NCBI GenBank assembly: GCA_047605645.1
Contig: JASGFJ010000008.1
Location: 1 to 64,000, forward strand
Direction: 5' to 3'
Source: UBA1309 sp047605645
Lineage (GTDB): Bacteria; Bacteroidota; Bacteroidia; Bacteroidales; Dysgonomonadaceae
DNA: 64,000 bases
Of the stretch, positions 63,949 to 64,000 are shown in pieces; position 1 is the first letter of the stretch; every line of letters begins with the position of its first letter. Under the pieces are notes generated by a model. That model was given only the letters and a program-made list of their open reading frames with translations. It made no database searches and had not been told where the DNA came from. The position numbers and the translations under genes are program-made.

Positions 63949-64000
63949 ATGAAACGCACTTACGACACTGGTATTGACTCCAACCAAATTGCATTAGGAG
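63949..64000 (+). CDS. Start of an unidentified gene, cut by the window end
   Basis: ATG preceded by AATAATAAATTGAAAATT, the AT-rich start context seen before genes such as the one at 52782. It reads MKRTYDTGIDSNQIALG up to the last base. Seventeen residues are too few to assign a function. Confidence 0.5.
   Translation, partial: MKRTYDTGIDSNQIALG

Noticed and set aside
1..64000. tRNA, rRNA or known riboswitches
   Set aside because: No cloverleaf-like conserved T-loop (GGTTCGAATCC type) or rRNA sequence was noticed; reading by eye may miss short RNAs.

Overview
The window looks like chromosomal DNA of a Bacteroidales bacterium (Bacteroidota). It carries a SusC/SusD pair, a hybrid two-component regulator (HTCS), promoters of the Bacteroidota type (TTTG, about 20 nt, TAnnTTTG), an EpsG-type polymerase, and two secreted proteins that end in a short C-terminal tail resembling a type IX secretion (T9SS) sorting signal. 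A Dysgonomonadaceae- or Paludibacter-like host would fit that tail better than classical gut Bacteroides, but this is only a guess. No rRNA, tRNA or CRISPR was seen.

Region 1 (1-18.6 kb) holds the end of an aldose 1-epimerase-like gene, a strong terminator, and then a leftward exopolysaccharide/O-antigen locus. Read in the direction of transcription it encodes export protein Wza, chain-length tyrosine kinase Wzc, RmlA, RmlC, RmlB, flippase Wzx, two hexapeptide acyltransferases, a zinc-ribbon dTDP-L-rhamnose 4-epimerase-like enzyme, a GT2, an EpsG-type Wzy and three GT4 transferases. No rmlD and no initiating sugar-phosphate transferase are visible. Three gaps in the locus hold decayed DNA; one of them is a recognisable four-helix-bundle gene remnant between rmlC and rmlB.

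Region 2 (18.6-29.1 kb) is leftward housekeeping and amino-sugar metabolism: a CBM9-like protein, a NahK-like sugar kinase, NagB, a NagB-like/PIG-L fusion, GlmM, a DUF4861 protein and DnaX. Between nagB and the fusion gene lie two different tandem repeat arrays.

Region 3 (29.4-59.6 kb) is a glycosaminoglycan (chondroitin/dermatan/hyaluronan) utilisation locus. It contains an HTCS, an HU-like protein, two translationally coupled membrane-embedded AraC-type regulators, three family-8 polysaccharide lyases of two architectures, a GH88 unsaturated glucuronyl hydrolase, SusC/SusD, two candidate surface glycan-binding proteins, a secreted beta-helix protein and a serine-type sulfatase. The likely flow is: surface lyase and beta-helix protein (T9SS-like tails), then SusCD import, periplasmic PL8 enzymes, sulfatase and GH88, and then the amino-sugar enzymes of region 2.

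Region 4 (59.7-64 kb) has a glutathione peroxidase, a pyrimidine-dimer glycosylase-like protein, a double GNAT protein, a toxin-antitoxin pair whose toxin is truncated at an internally deleted IS1595-type element, a frameshifted pseudogene and the start of a new gene.

The least explained feature is a dispersed repeat of about 90-103 bp. Its inner edge is the start codon of the downstream gene, and it carries a conserved short upstream reading frame (MKRS-L/M-I...SP...). It precedes rmlA, rmlB, the NagB-like gene, two PL8 genes, the DUF5017-like gene and susC, with a half copy before the CBM9-like gene and a tandem array of about five copies at 25.35-25.80 kb.
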